This document shows, piece by piece, positions 17,471 through 29,129 of a DNA stretch of 64,000 bases (position 1 is its first letter; every line of letters begins with the position of its first letter). The stretch spans positions 124,438,402-124,502,401 of the forward strand of contig CM037877.1 in NCBI GenBank assembly GCA_021292165.1. Reading direction: 5' to 3'. The DNA is from Shinisaurus crocodilurus (Eukaryota; Chordata; Lepidosauria; Squamata; Shinisauridae). Position numbers and translations under genes: made by a program. The notes under the pieces are model-generated. The model did no database searches. It worked only from the letters and a program-made list of their open reading frames with translations, and was not told the DNA's origin.

Positions 17471-19547
17471 TCAGGCATTATTTCTTAGTTACAAAGTTAT
17501 TATAATGACCAGCTGGAAAAGAAGCAGTTCAAGGAGAGGAATCAAAAGTTGCTTGTCTCACAGCTGAGCCAATGGAGTGGTCCTGCTTCTCATCTCTTCC
17601 TCTGCTGCAGCCTGATTTAATGGCTGTTGCCAGGTGACTGTTGGTGGAAGGAGGAACCTGCTGCAGCTCTCTTATTGAGCTGCTGGTGGTGGCCCTGATT
17701 CCCTTCTTTCCTTCGCCTCAACCTGATCCTCAGGTATCAGCTGTACCAAGCCAGTGTCAGGATATGGATCAACTCACAGAAGGGAAATCAGATGTGGTCG
17801 AGCCCACAGTAGCCCTACCTCAGGGATGGAGGTAGCTCTGCTCTCAAAGCAAGGCAAGGGGGGCGGGGGGACATGCAGCTTTGCACATCCTCTATGTCCA
17901 CAATAATTGCCAGATCTGTGCTGTTGGAATGTACTAACTGTGGACCCTTTCATTTCAGGTAAGTTTGAAAGTGGTGGTAATATGATTACCCACCAGTATT
18001 TTTGGTAAGGACAGGGACATTTCAGCAAGACCATTTCCTGCCCTGCCTGACCACTAAGTTTGCCTCCTAGGTTACCCATACTCAGAATGTCCCTGAGTTG
18101 GCAAATAGATGTATGGTATGTCTAGGGATATGAGAAGCATGTCACTTTATTTCTTAATTTCCACAGAGTTTTGTGCTTTTCAACCCATGGTTTTGGATAT
18201 CCACTAAAAATGTGCAACATGTCTTGGACATCCTTACTTTTAGCAACTGTGGGCACAAATTGAATGTGCATCCAAATATGCATCCTAATGCAGGTATTCC
18301 CATTACTTTCTGTGGGGCGTACATATGAATATACATGCCCATTCATACCCCACCCCCAGCTAGCTTTTACAACAGTTTTTACATCTACCAGCTGATCCCC
18401 CCCCAACACACACACCCCAGAAAACAAATTACACAGAAGGTTGATTCAGGATAATTGTGTGCACCAGCAGAACTACTGTACAATATCTCCTCTGTCAGCA
18501 ATCAAACCTCCTGAATTACTGACACATCCCCATATATCTATATATTTATTTATCATATATACCTATACAATTCCCTCATGGTTTCCTTCATAGTTTAATT
18601 AGCACTGATCAACTTTAAGGTTTTGGAAGTTTACTAAAACTCCTAAAACAAGGAGCAATTACCGTAACTGAAACCAGTTCATGAAGCAGAGCCTGGCTGC
18701 CAAGCATGCATGGTCTTGCAGAAACTGTCTGCTTATGAACTGTTTTTCATGAAGGTAGGAACTCTCATGCTTGCATGAGTTAATTCAAGTTTTTAATCAT
18801 GTTGAGTTATTTCAGTTCCATATTTCCATGTGTGTTTGAATAGCATCGCCATTAATTTAATTTCCGTAGTGTCAGCACAGGAACTCCTGATTATATAGGC
18901 TGTTTCCCTCATGGTTATCTCTTAATCCCATCCTGGGGGGAGGGTAGCCTGAAGTTGGGCGAGTACTATGAGATTCTCAAATGTGTGGTATGTTGATAAG
19001 GTGCAGAGGGGAAATGGGCCTTTTCTTTTCAGCATCTCATTTGAAATCTGAGCACGTTTCAAGTATTTGCTCTTTCCCAAAGGAAGAGCTGCTCAATTCA
19101 GTTTCCAGGCATATATTTTCTGTATATCATTTTCTTCACTCAGCAAGAGACAGACAAGGCAGATCACTTGGAGGAGGGCAAAATGTTATGCTCATATCTA
19201 ATTTTTATAGCCCCAGATTTCATGACAAGGGGAAACAACTTCCATAGCACAACTAAATGTATGTAGCAGCTTCATTACAATAAACAATTAGATGTCAAAT
19301 AAAATTCTTGCTTTCATATATTGCTATGAGAGATTTTTTTTAAAAAAGAGCATTACAGACTACAGTTTCTGGACATGAAAGCTCATTTGGGACAACCAAT
19401 TCCTCCTCATTTGTAACTGTTCGTAACAAGACAGATTAGAACTGAATTAAAAATAAATAATTTTATATTGGGATTGTGTGACTATTGCCAGAGATAACCA
19501 GAGGTTTATATCAATCAGACGCCCTAGCAGCAAACTCCAGACATTAT
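17471..19547. other. Long stretch without recognised genes
   Basis: Short open frames only, none with a family signature. Contains small C and G homopolymers and TATA-like AT patches near 18530-18560. Nothing supportable. Confidence 0.5.
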
Positions 19548-19690
19548 GGTCAGTGTGGTAGAGTGCTGGGGGCTTAGACCAGGAAGACCTAAGTTCAAAT
19601 CCCTTCTCAGCCATGAAACTGGTTAGGTCACCTTGGACAAGTTGATGTCACTAAGTCTACCCTATATCACAAGGATAGGGTATAATGGAT
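19548..19690 (+). repeat. tRNA-derived CORE/MIR-like SINE, diverged
   Basis: The head reads GTGGTAGAGTGCTGG with a B-box-like AGTTCAAATCCC (pol III promoter remains), then a core CTCAGCCATGAAACTGG and a GTCACCTTGGACAAGT-like segment. The same layout is seen at 27980-28190 and 34979-35383. The 3' tail is missing or unrecognisable. Confidence 0.75.
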
Positions 19691-19876
19691 AATTTGGTGT
19701 ATACCACTTTGGAAGAAGGACAGGTTACATGTGTTTCTTTTATCACAAGCTGTGGATCTTTCGATTCAAAGGACTGCCTGCACCTGTATGAACCTGCCCA
19801 TGCTATAAGATCAGCATTGAAGGCCCTGCTCTTTGGCCAATCTTTAAGATCAGAGGACCAGACCCCTTCTCTTCAG

Positions 19877-19968
19877 TGCAACCCTATGCATTTTTACTTA
19901 GATGGATGTCCCACTGTGTTCGGTGATGTTTACACATCACCAGGTAAATGTACATAGCATTGCAGCCT
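19877..19968. repeat. Short inverted-repeat element (TGCAATCCTATGCAT family)
   Basis: Starts GTGCAACCCTATGCAT and ends ACATAGCATTGCAGCC, so the ends are rough reverse complements. It shares its ends with short elements at 24566, 46745, 52010 and 52990. It may lie in an L2-type fragment, since 19760-19830 translates to DCLHLYEPAHAIRSALKALL, similar to an L2 C-terminus. Confidence 0.55.
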
Positions 19969-19971
19969 TAG

Positions 19972-20290
19972 TGCTTTTCTACATGAGGCTTTTAAGCCAC
20001 CACTTTACCGAGGCTTCTGCTCCTGGATTCTTTGCGGGATTAAGTTTTATACATATTTTTTCCCTCTGCTGTTCTATATGTTCCATTACACAACTACTAG
20101 CTGGCACTGTTGTATAGCAGAATTGTGCAAATACATGAGAGTTTCATCCTGCCATTCACAGATAATACCACACTTTCCTCAATCTAAATAAAGCTGTGGA
20201 AATCTTTGTGAAGAATGGGAGAGGACCTGGAGGATGATAACATTCTGCAAAGCACCCACAAACTACCATGAATGAGGAATCAAATGAGAA
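19972..20290. repeat. MITE-like element shared with 41580-41930, cut by CR1-A
   Basis: TATATGTTCCATTACA, GGCACTGTTGTATAGCAGAA, GGGAGAGGACCTGGAGGATG and GAATGAGGAATCA align in order with the copy at 41.6-41.9 kb. Left end GCTTTTCTACATGAGGCTTT; the right end seen in the other copy (ATGCCTTGTGTAGAGAAGCC) is its inverted match. The right end here is replaced by CR1-A. Confidence 0.65.
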
Positions 20291-20958
20291 CGATCTTGGC
20301 ATTGTTGTAGATCAGAAGCTGAATATGACCCAGAAATGTGATGTGGCTGCAAAAAAGGCAAATGCTATTTTGGGCTGCATTAATAGAAGTATAGCTTCCT
20401 AATCGTGTGAAGTACTAGTTCCCCTCTACTCAGCACTGGTTAGACCTCATCTTGAGTACTGCGTCCAGTTCTGGGCACACTTTAAGAAGGATGTAGACAA
20501 ACTGGAAAGGGTTCAGAGGAGGCAACAAAGATGATCAGGGGACTGGGGGAAAAGCCCTATGAGGAGAGACTGAAAGAACTGGGCATGTTTAGCCTTCAGA
20601 AGAGAAGACTGAGGGGAGATATGATAGCACTCTTCATGTACCTGAAAGGTTGTCACACAGAAGAGAGCCAGGATCTCTTCTCAATCATCCCAGATTGCAG
20701 GACATGGAATAATGGGCTCAAGTTACAGGAAGTCAGATTCTGCCTGGACTTCAGGAAAAATTTCCTGACTGTCAGAACAATAAGACAATGGAATCAACTA
20801 CCTGGGCAGGTCGTGGGCTCTCCCACTCTGGAGGCATTCAAGGTGCGGCTGGACAGCCATCTGTCAGGGATGCTTTGATCTGGATTCCTGCATTGAGCAG
20901 GGGGTTGGACTCGATGGCCTTATAGGCCCCTTCCAACTCTACTATTCTATGATTCTAT
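20291..20958 (+). pseudogene. CR1-A LINE, 5'-truncated, plus strand
   Basis: RT C-terminal region and 3' tail. Translation includes [22 protein letters not shown] sequence, then YEERLKELGMFSLQKRRLRG (from 20549) and the C-terminal LTVRTIRQWNQLPGQ, and the element ends ATTCTATGATTCTATG. A TAA replaces a codon near 20400 and frames shift near 20530. Target duplication not identified. Confidence 0.9.
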
Positions 20959-21779
20959 GTGCTCTGAGTCCCCAACCTTCTTTAATAGCTTGGAGCTGGG
21001 GAGGGATGTGAGACCTTGCCTGGTGCTTGCACTGAGCTCTCTGAAACTGAGTAACTGGGTGGACAAACCCTGCCCCTCCCCAGCACCAAGCTAGAGAGCA
21101 GGTCTGGAGCTCCTTTCCAGAGGGAGATGAAACAGTCGCCATGGTGAGCAGGAATGCAGACCCATGACAATAATGGTTTTTACTTCAGTTGCGAACAGAA
21201 TGATTTACAAATGTAACACTAGAGTATTAAGGTGCAAGTTCCATTCAGAATCTTACAAATATATTCCTTTAAAAAATTATTTTACTGTATTTGGGATAAA
21301 GAAATAAGCCATAAATCTACTAGGCATAGAAATAAAAGCCAAATATTCAAAATTAATTTCTTACTCTAAACTGTTTTTATTCTAAAGAATATTTTATGGA
21401 GCAGTTTCTCTTAACTTGCTTGTTACATTGTTTGAAATGTCCATTTTTTCAGAGCTCATGTCTTTCTGCCTATTACAAGGCAACCAACATTATCATCCTA
21501 ATGGAGAACAACTTCCTATTCATGCACAGCTGCTTAGGGTACACTGTAGAGTACATATGTGCAACCTGCAAGGTGCATGTGGCCCTCAACCACTCTCTGT
21601 GTGGCCTGCGGAGCCCCTGGAAGTCCCGCCCACTATTCCTTTGAGCCCAGCTGATCAGCTCTGAACTAGGCTGTGAGGAACAGATCACTACTTTCCCATT
21701 GCTATTAGCAGTGGGGAAATGGTGACTTTGATCGAGATTGCTGGGGGAGAAGAAGCTTTAACCTCTCCCTCGCCATGCC

Positions 21780-21781
<2 letters not shown>

Positions 21782-21814
<33 letters not shown>
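21782..21814. repeat. (TG)n microsatellite
   Basis: 33-bp uninterrupted TG run. Confidence 0.97.
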
Positions 21815-21816
<2 letters not shown>

Positions 21817-21867
21817 ATCTCCTGGCCCCACCCACCACAGCCCCGCTCACTTGTGCAGGCTGTAAAG

Positions 21868-22302
21868 CAGGCTTCCCCTGCCTAGTGCCCTCTAGATGTT
21901 TTAATCTACAACTCCCAGCGTTCCTTATCATTGAACATGCTGGCTGGGTTGATTGGACATCTTCCAGTTTTGGAAAACTGGCCCATTTTTCTCTATCATT
22001 GGCTTCCTTTCATCTAAGTGAATATAAGGTTAAAATTAGAGATGGGTTCTATTCACAGGATGCTAATAAAGATGTGGGAACCATTCAAACAACAGGATTT
22101 AGCAGGTGGTACAATCTTCAAATGGGTGAGAAATTGTTTCTCTAATTATTTAATTCCTTGACTCACTTGGAGCTATGGAAGGCATTTACAGAATTACACT
22201 TCCAGACTATGCCTTCTGCATATCTGGATGGGAGATATATAAATGTTCCCATATTTCAACACATTTATATATGTGGGGCTCCACAAATAGAGCATATTAT
22301 TC

Positions 22303-22345
<43 letters not shown>

Positions 22346-22693
22346 ATGAACTGTATGCGGGTCACAGGAAAATATTATATGCACCTTTGCTGAAAGGAAT
22401 GTGTGATATAACTTTGGCTGAGCAGATGTGTAAACTATTTGTAGATATAGATCCTTATGTAACTAATCAAGTAGACTTGTTCACAGTGGCTGCTAAAAAG
22501 ATTAGAGTAAAGGTTCTAAAAACTGTTGCTGTAAATTGTGCACATGAATTGATCTGAGTAGCTTGTTCAACCTTTTTTCTTCCTGTTACTGTGTCTCATT
22601 TTTGCAGGTGTTGCAAAATTATAAGAACCTTTTAGATGTACCTCCAACTGAGTTGGAGTCCAAAACATCTGGAGGTCATGTTGGGGAAAGCTG
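21868..22693. mobile_element. Inner hAT-like element, 826 bp
   Basis: Starts CAGGCTTCCCCTGCC with CCTCTAGATGTTTT and ACAACTCCCAG behind it, and ends CAAAACATCTGGAGG then TTGGGGAAAGCTG, an inverted match. Flanks CTGTAAAG (21860-21867) and CTCTAAAG (22694-22701) agree at 7 of 8 bases, an 8-bp target duplication. A (CA)n run lies inside. No transposase. A related end occurs at 43266. Confidence 0.8.
22306..22343. repeat. (CA)n microsatellite
   Basis: 38-bp uninterrupted CA run inside the inner hAT-like element. Confidence 0.97.
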
Positions 22694-22759
22694 CTCTAAA
22701 GGGTTCCGCAGGGGCCAATGTGGCCCTCCACCACAAAAAGTGTGCCCACCCCTGATGTA

Positions 22760-23394
22760 GAGCTTCCTGATTTATATAACCTTGATCTTAACATTCTAAT
22801 GATGCTGACAAATGGGTCAAATGAAGCCAGTTTTGCATCTGCTAATAGCCAATAGCTCTCCTTTCTAGAACCAAGTTGGATTAGGTCAGGATAATATTTC
22901 AAAGGCTTTGATTATTTACATTTGGGTGTGTGTGTGAAACTTCTCCTGTGATGTAATAGACTATGAGCCTTTGGGAAACAAAAGAATGGGACTGATTCTT
23001 AATGTGCTAAAAGGGATATTTATTCACATAGTGAACAGTGTTGCAAAATCAAGCATTAAAGTTCAGGACCTTAGTTGACCTTTTCTTTCTGCATTTCTAG
23101 AGGGCCTCCTAGTATCTATGTGTGTCCTTCACAGACTGCAGTGTGGTATAACATACACCATGAATGACAATTTGTGCCCAGTGAGTTACTGGTCTTTTGT
23201 GGAAATAAATGACCCAATCCCACCTGCACCCTGGATGCTTCGGAATTTGGATCAATACGAGCTTTTCTTTTCTTTTAACAGACACACACACATGAATGAA
23301 TCTGAAAATAGCTCAGGTTGTCCTAATTCAGACCTCATCATACACCCCCCCCCTCCTACTTACCTGGCCTGGCAGAAGTGGTACTTCCAGTAGA
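22760..23394. other. No recognisable feature
   Basis: No supported frame. Two small C-runs near 23346 and a pyrimidine-rich patch; nothing else identified. Confidence 0.5.
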
Positions 23395-23786
23395 ATCAGG
23401 GGGCAGTGCTTCCTTCCCTGGCATCTGCAGGAAGGACTGAGGCGAGATAGGATAGCACTCTTCCAGTACTTGAAGGGTTGTCACAAAGAGGAGGGCCAGG
23501 ATCTCTTCTTGATCATCCCAGATTGCAGGACACGGAATAATGGGCTCAAGTTACAGGAACCCAGATTCCACCTAAACATCAGGAAAAAAATCCTGACTGT
23601 TAGAGCAATAAGACAATGGAACCAACTACCTAGGGAGGTGGTGGGCTCTCCCACTCTGGAGGCATTCAAGGTGCAGCTGGACAGCCCTCTGTCAGGGATC
23701 CTTTGACTTGGGTTCCTGCATTGAGCAGGGGGCTGGACTCGATGGCCTTATAGGCCCCTTCCAACTCTACTATTCTATGATTCTAG
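23395..23786 (+). pseudogene. CR1-A LINE, 3' end only, plus strand
   Basis: Codes for the RT C-terminus in one open frame: RDRIALFQYLKGCHKEEGQD to QWNQLPREVVGSPTLEAFKV, then the 3' UTR ending TCTATGATTCTA. About 390 bp, 5'-truncated. Confidence 0.9.
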
Positions 23787-24565
23787 TGTCGCATGCATAG
23801 TGGTGCATTCAGAGGCAGATGTCTAGGGTCCTGCTTAGTAAAGTTGAGTACTGGGACTCCCAAGCCATAGCTGCCATCGGACCAATTGATCTAGAGTTGG
23901 ACTGTACCAGAACTGGAAGTTTAAAAGTGTACAAGTACATGGACTGCTCTTAAGTTCTGGTTCTGGCAAAACTCAAAGCTGTGCCTGCAGGCACACTTGC
24001 TGCATCATCCAGCACAGGAGTGAGGAGGAGACAGCAGCTGCCCACTATGTGGAAGTGGCCGCAGTGTGAAAGTGCATATGTCACACTGCATGTTACTGGG
24101 TGTGGGTGGTTGGCTAGCTCTGCCCGCTGTTATCTCACACTCCCTCGGTGCAGAGTGCTCAGGGGCTGAGGAATTGGGAGCTTTGGAGGAAAGCTGTTGG
24201 AGGTCACTACACTGCTTTCACCCCATACTGGCTGCCAAGTGCCAGCTGTGTTTGCGGTTGTCAAGACAGTGTGTTTCCCGCTCTTGCTTGTTGTACCTGC
24301 AGTAACTGCCCACTTGCCCAACACACACGGTTGTTTCAGAGGAGGAGATGGAGAGAATGTCATCAGCTCAGGCAGAGCATGCAGGCAGATAGTTAACCCT
24401 GCCCACAGCACCCACATCTGTGCCACCAACTCTAACTCAGGACTCTTAACTCTCTCTTTCTTGTGTTCGTTTCCTCCCTCTTTGCAGGTGCTGAGCACCC
24501 ACTCTGCTCATTCTCCTACTTTCTTCCCCACATATTTATGTCCTTGCTTTTAAAAACCAAGGCTA
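23787..24565. other. No recognisable feature
   Basis: Several open frames of 80-120 codons overlap on both strands, none with a known motif. Treated as non-coding. Confidence 0.45.
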
Positions 24566-24632
24566 CAATCCTCTGTGCACTTATTTGGACTTGTAAGGCT
24601 TACTTCTGAGTAAATATGCATAGGATCAGGTT
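24566..24632. repeat. Short inverted-repeat element (AATCCT...AGGAT family)
   Basis: Begins CTACAATCCTCTGTGC, ends ATGCATAGGATCAGG, with GCTTACTTCTGAGTAAA near the right end, matching the short family at 46745 and 52010. Confidence 0.6.
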
Positions 24633-25303
24633 GCTTGTCCACTGTTTCATATATAAAGAATGGACAGAAAAAAATCATATTTTTATTCTAAAAATAATTG
24701 CATTGCTCTCTCTTCCTTACTCCATAGCTATTTTTCACCTATCAATCCATGAACCTTTTTCACCCAGCCTAGAGGCAGCCAAAGAACTTAAACTCCTGTT
24801 CAGCAAAACCCTGAGAAACAACTATTTTAAAGTATTGTTATCATCATCATTGTGCCTAAAAGTTTACATGAAACAACTGGCACCCAAAACCAGGTTTAAA
24901 ATTGCATTGCTTGATTGTCTGTGTGGCCTGGCTAAAGGGAATTCCTACATGGCCAGGTATGTTTTTTTAAGCCTCACTTTTATTACATACATCCATGTCA
25001 CATTTGCTAATGTCAGCAAATTAGCGTGGTCGAGATTTCTTCTTCTGTTCAGGTGAAAACCCTTGAGCCTTGCTGAAAACAAGGAAACACTGAAATATGT
25101 TCTTAGCTGCCTTCCTGAAAATGGGGCTTATGCTAAGAAAGTGGTGCTGCGTTTTTATTTAGGAGGTTGGATCCAGGATCTACCTTCCACTTTCAGAAGG
25201 TGCTTCCACATGATTTTCATGGATTCCACCTCCACACTGCACTGCAGCTCACCCCATTCAGCAGGGGTCCCCAACCATCTATGTTGCAGTTTCAGTAGGC
25301 TGG
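24633..25303. other. No supported gene; one chance open frame
   Basis: An open frame of 146 codons at 24616-25056 is leucine- and serine-rich and shows no domain; base composition matches the surroundings. Not called. Confidence 0.5.
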
Positions 25304-25677
25304 GGTAGGGATATACATGGAGCTCGATTGGGGGGTGGAAGTCTGGCAAACTCGCCGGGCTCAACCCCCTGACCTCCGCTTGCGCTACCTTTTCCCCAGC
25401 TCGACTCCTGTTCTTGCGAGCCGAGCTGGGGGAAGCGACTTCCAGTTTCTGGCACTATGTTGTTTACGTAGAAAATGGTGAGAGATACATTAAAAATGAC
25501 TGCAATTTGCATAATTTGCACAAATCGCAGCCTAATTTGCACAAATCGCAGCCGTTTATAACGTATTTTACGCTATTTTTTACGTAAGCAACCCGAAAGT
25601 CCAGCAAGGACCTCAGCTGGTGCTGGTGCTCAGCTCGCATGGTGGGAGCGCTCAGCTCGCATAGCATGTCACCCACC
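25304..25677. mobile_element. hAT-like MITE with internal 21-bp duplication
   Basis: Left end GTAGGGATATACATGG, right end CATGTCACCCACCCCTAG, roughly inverted. GCTGGGG and GCTGGAAG flank it, a weak 8-bp-type duplication. Inside, TAATTTGCACAAATCGCAGCC occurs twice in tandem, and AGCTCGCAT is repeated near the right end. No coding region. Confidence 0.5.
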
Positions 25678-25825
25678 CCTAGCTGGAAGGGTGCCATGGT
25701 TCTACTTCCACTAGCCCAATTACAGGCACCTAAATCTGGATCAAACCTGTCTTGTTTAGAAATGATTCAATATTTGTGTCTGGGCTAGCTCTCCTAGCCC
25801 CTCCAGTTCTGATTCCCTAACTCCA

Positions 25826-26387
25826 AAACAGCACTGGCCAGATTCCATGGGAATGGACTCTGGAACAGATGGGGAGGGGGAGGGGAAAGAGGAGGCCGGA
25901 GAGATGCCTCTCTGTGAAGATAACCAGGACCCAGCTGCGCCGTCAAGGTTAGAGCTAGAAGGGGGGGAGAAGAATCTCTGGGGACAGGGAAGGCAGAGGC
26001 GGGGGAAGGGGGGGAACCAGCCTCGGTAACTGATGCCCGAGAGCGGCGTAAATTACGTAGGCAAGAACAGCTGACATCTCTTCATCACTCGGCTCGGTTG
26101 GCTAACAAGACTTTTGAGCCACCTTAGGGGCGGAGAGGGTTCTCTAGTTTGTGGGTGAGGAAACGTGAAACACCTCAGTGCAGAATCAACTGTTTAAACC
26201 TTCCTGACCTCCCACTGAGGGGATAAAGGGTCTTGAATCACTTTCTTTACTTTTGTGTAACACTTTTCTGCAATCTCCTGAGTTGCCCTGCTTTTGCTTA
26301 ATAAAACTCTACAAAGAAACCCGTGAGCTGTGTTTGATGTTCTGGCTGGAGAGAGGGGAGTAGGAGAGAGAGACACGCACAACAGTT
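25826..26387 (+). mobile_element. Probable solo LTR or 3' LTR remnant
   Basis: A poly(A) signal AATAAA at 26300-26305 is followed by a GT-rich stretch (GAGCTGTGTTTGATGTTCTG) and ends GCACAACA, and the next bases GTTTGGC could be the start of a primer-binding site. This is the order R-U5-CA-PBS of LTR elements. The 5' limit near 25826 is a guess. An upstream Glu/Gly/Arg-rich open stretch (25847-26029) has no assigned function. Confidence 0.45.
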
Positions 26388-27979
26388 TGGCTTTTACCCA
26401 TAGTGTACTATTATCTTTGTGCTAAAATGTTCTCATGGTGTTGTAAATGATGATATCTTATTCTTATGCTCCCAGATCTCCTGTACAATGGGTTAGGCTG
26501 AAAGAGAAGAGAGACTGTCTTGCAGTGACATATGATTCCATGAAAAATGTATACGATTTTACAGTGATGAACAGCTTTATATAGTATTTCCCCCCTGTCA
26601 CTATCCTTTTTAAAGAGTCAGTAGTAATTGAGTTGTGAATGAGTTGTGAAACTGGTGTTATCACCATTACTGTTGTTGTAAATTGCAATACCTTATCATA
26701 TAACTCCACCAGGCAAGATGTTACAAAAAGCAGGTTAGGCGGGGGAGAAGAAAAAAAAATGCTGACTTTATGTTGTTTGTTTCTTCATCCCAGCAGTCCA
26801 AGGGACAGTCCCAGGTGCAACCTGAAACAATCCCAGTACCCTGTAGAGCATCAGTTGAATGTCTGGAACCTCCTCCCACATCCCATCTTACCACTCTGAC
26901 CATGCAGTCTTCATGACTTCAGCATCAAGTCAGCCCGTTGCCCTCTCCCTGCCACCCTGCTTTTTGTTACATCTTGCTTGATGAAGAGATCTCAAAACTT
27001 ACACTTTTTTGGTGACCTTTGAATTGGCCTAATAAAGATAGTTCCCTGATAGGGATTTTGGCATTTTTCTTATGGCCAACATGGTTTGTATCCTCCATCA
27101 TTTTACTGATGAAAATAGGGACGATCTTGCAGTACCCCTGTGTGGGGAGAGGGGGAGATGGACTGGGATGTGTGGGATGGACTGAGTGAGTGTCTTTGGC
27201 TGGCATGGGTAATAAGGAGAACAAACTGAGAATGAGAGTGTGAGATCTGCAGTGGAAGGCAGAGCCAGTGGAGAGTGCTGCAGAGGGAGACATGAATGTG
27301 TTTATGTGTGAAGGGCCAATGAGAGAAAGGATGTGATTACAAGAGGAAGAGGTGGTGCTGAAGGAGCAATGCTGAAGAAAACTCAATGGTTTTCTGTTGA
27401 CCAAAGGCCCACAAATACCTGGAGCTGCCACTGTACATTACATTCTAAAGAAAGTGGGTGGTGGGGCAGTATCAGATCATTAAATGCAGAGTCTAAAATT
27501 ACCTAATTGCACCACTGTCTATGCAAAAGATGCCAGATGCTCTATGGAAAAGTACACTTCTCAGGCTCCCTGGTACTTCATACACTGTTATAGAAGCATT
27601 TGATTACCAGGGAGGGGAAAGGGTGCAAGAGAAACCTGCCCTCACCACTATAGCCTCCAGTTATGTGAACAGGTAGGTGGGAGGGAGGGGCTAAAAGACT
27701 TCTACAGCGTCAGTTACAATCCAAACCAGGAAGTGAGCATCACAAGTTGCCAAGGTTTGTATTCTGAACCAGGGAATTATGAACTTTGGTGATATCACTA
27801 CCCTTTCAAAAATTTCCAGTGGGGCTACAGCCAGTTACACTAGTGTGCTGGGACTTTCCCTCTCCAAACTCTTACCAGCCTGTATTTCTAGTGGCATCCT
27901 TTTTGCCTCATTCTTTCACCAATTCAGTAGCATGGGCAGGTTGGGAAGGGAAGGGAGCAGTGGCAGCTGATGGCCACTA
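26388..27979. other. No recognised genes; scattered repeat ends
   Basis: GGAGCTGCCACTG at about 27421 looks like a CAGTGGC-type DNA-transposon end. The string TTAAATGCAGAGTCTAAAAT (27480) recurs with changes at 53720. Otherwise unremarkable. Confidence 0.4.
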
Positions 27980-28190
27980 TGGCTGATGGGGCCATAGTGT
28001 TCTAGTCCCCGCTCGGCCATGAAACTCACTGGGTGACTTTGGGCCAGTCACTGACTCTCAGCCTAACCTACCTCACAGGGTTGTTGTGAGGATAAAATGG
28101 AGAGGTGGAGGAGGAGGACTATGTAAGCCACCTTGGGTTCCTTGCAGGAAAAAAGGCGGGGTATAAATGTAATAAATAAATAAAAAAATA
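27980..28190 (+). repeat. CORE/MIR-like SINE with A-rich tail
   Basis: From the B-box-like TAGTCCCCGCTCGGCC through CCATGAAACTCACTGGGTGA, TCACAGGGTTGTTGTGAGGA and AAAGGCGGGGTATAAATGTA to (AATA)n. The core GGTGACTTTGGGCCAGTCAC-like segment and L2-type 3' end are clear. The A box is missing, so it is 5'-truncated. Confidence 0.88.
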
Positions 28191-28227
28191 AAAGATGGGT
28201 CATCAGAGGCAGAGCCACAAGGTCACC

Positions 28228-28840
28228 AGAGATGGAACTTGCACCCAAGAGGAAATAATATGTAAAGCTTACCACTCAAATATCACTTTTCAAAGTGTGC
28301 AAGCCCTGCACATACATTAACTCATCAATCCTTACAACAGCCCTGTAAGGTAGCTTCATAGTAGTATCTCTACCAACATTAAATAATTACAGTAAAATTA
28401 CTGTAAATTGCCCCATTTTTTAAAACCAAGGGAAAAAGTAAGTTACAACAAGAACATATTTGTAAACCAAGCAAGCAAGCTGAGAAGGAGAAAAAGAAAC
28501 AAATAAACAAAACAAAAAAAACAGTGATGCCTTCAGGATGGCAGCTTGCATCCAAGAAGAAATAATATATAAACCTTAGAACTCAGATATCACATTTCAA
28601 AGTGCACATGCCCTGCATATACATTAACTAACTGGTCAATACTTTCAACAACCTTGTAAGATAACTTCATAGTAGTATCACCATCAGAATTAACTTCACA
28701 GTAGTATCACCATCGGAATTAAATACATACAGCTAAATTAATCAGTACTGGTTGCTCCACTTTTTAAAAGCAAGTGGGGGTGGGAGGCATTTCAACTAGT
28801 ACAGATTTTTAAACCTAGCAAGCTGAGAAGGTTGAAGACA
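28228..28840. repeat. Two tandem copies of a unit of about 310 bp
   Basis: Copy 1 (28228-28500) and copy 2 (28544-28840) share GCA(C/T)CCAAGA(G/A)GAAATAATAT, CATACATTAACT, CTTCATAGTAGTATC and AGCAAGCTGAGAAGG in order. Copy 2 also contains a short internal duplication (CAGTAGTATCACCATCGGAATTA-like). Each has a CCTGTAAGGTAG-like motif seen in CORE SINEs. Confidence 0.85.
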
Positions 28841-28850
28841 GGTACAGACA

Positions 28851-28895
28851 AGTTGCTTCATCAAAAAATACCTCATATTTTTTGATGAAGCAACT
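28851..28895. repeat. Perfect hairpin, 20-bp stem and 5-nt loop
   Basis: AGTTGCTTCATCAAAAAATA, loop CCTCA, then its exact reverse complement. No miRNA-type longer stem is visible around it. Confidence 0.95.
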
Positions 28896-29129
28896 GAAAT
28901 ATGAATGCAGTTTGTGTTAAGAACGTAAGAGTGGAACAGGGGGATGTCATGTCACCCAGTCATGTTGGCAGCTTAGCCTGGACCTCCACTTTAACAACGA
29001 CTATTATAGTGCATAATAATTAAAATTGCAAAGCAATAATAACAGAATTGTGTCTAATGCAAAAAACAGAGCTCACAAATGAATTAGGAAGGATAGTTCA
29101 TGGCTTTATTTGAACCTAAACATGGTACA
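28896..29129. other. No recognisable feature
   Basis: AT-rich lead-in to the L1-like ORF1 remains; could be its degraded 5' part. Confidence 0.4.

Larger units (their letters stand above)
21545..22759. mobile_element. Outer hAT-like element split by a second one
   Basis: Right end AAAAGTGTGCCCACCCCTGA is the CAGGGGTGGGCA-type hAT terminus; the left end near 21553 (TATGTGCAACCTGC then TGTGGCCCTC) resembles its inverted partner. The interior is interrupted by 21868-22693. No transposase seen. Left boundary and target duplication are uncertain. Confidence 0.45.

Noticed and set aside
21782..21814. Coding region for a poly-Val/Cys peptide
   Set aside because: Product of a (TG)n microsatellite.
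24616..25056. 146-codon open frame as a host gene
   Set aside because: No domain, no splice or promoter context, low-complexity Leu/Ser composition like the surrounding DNA.
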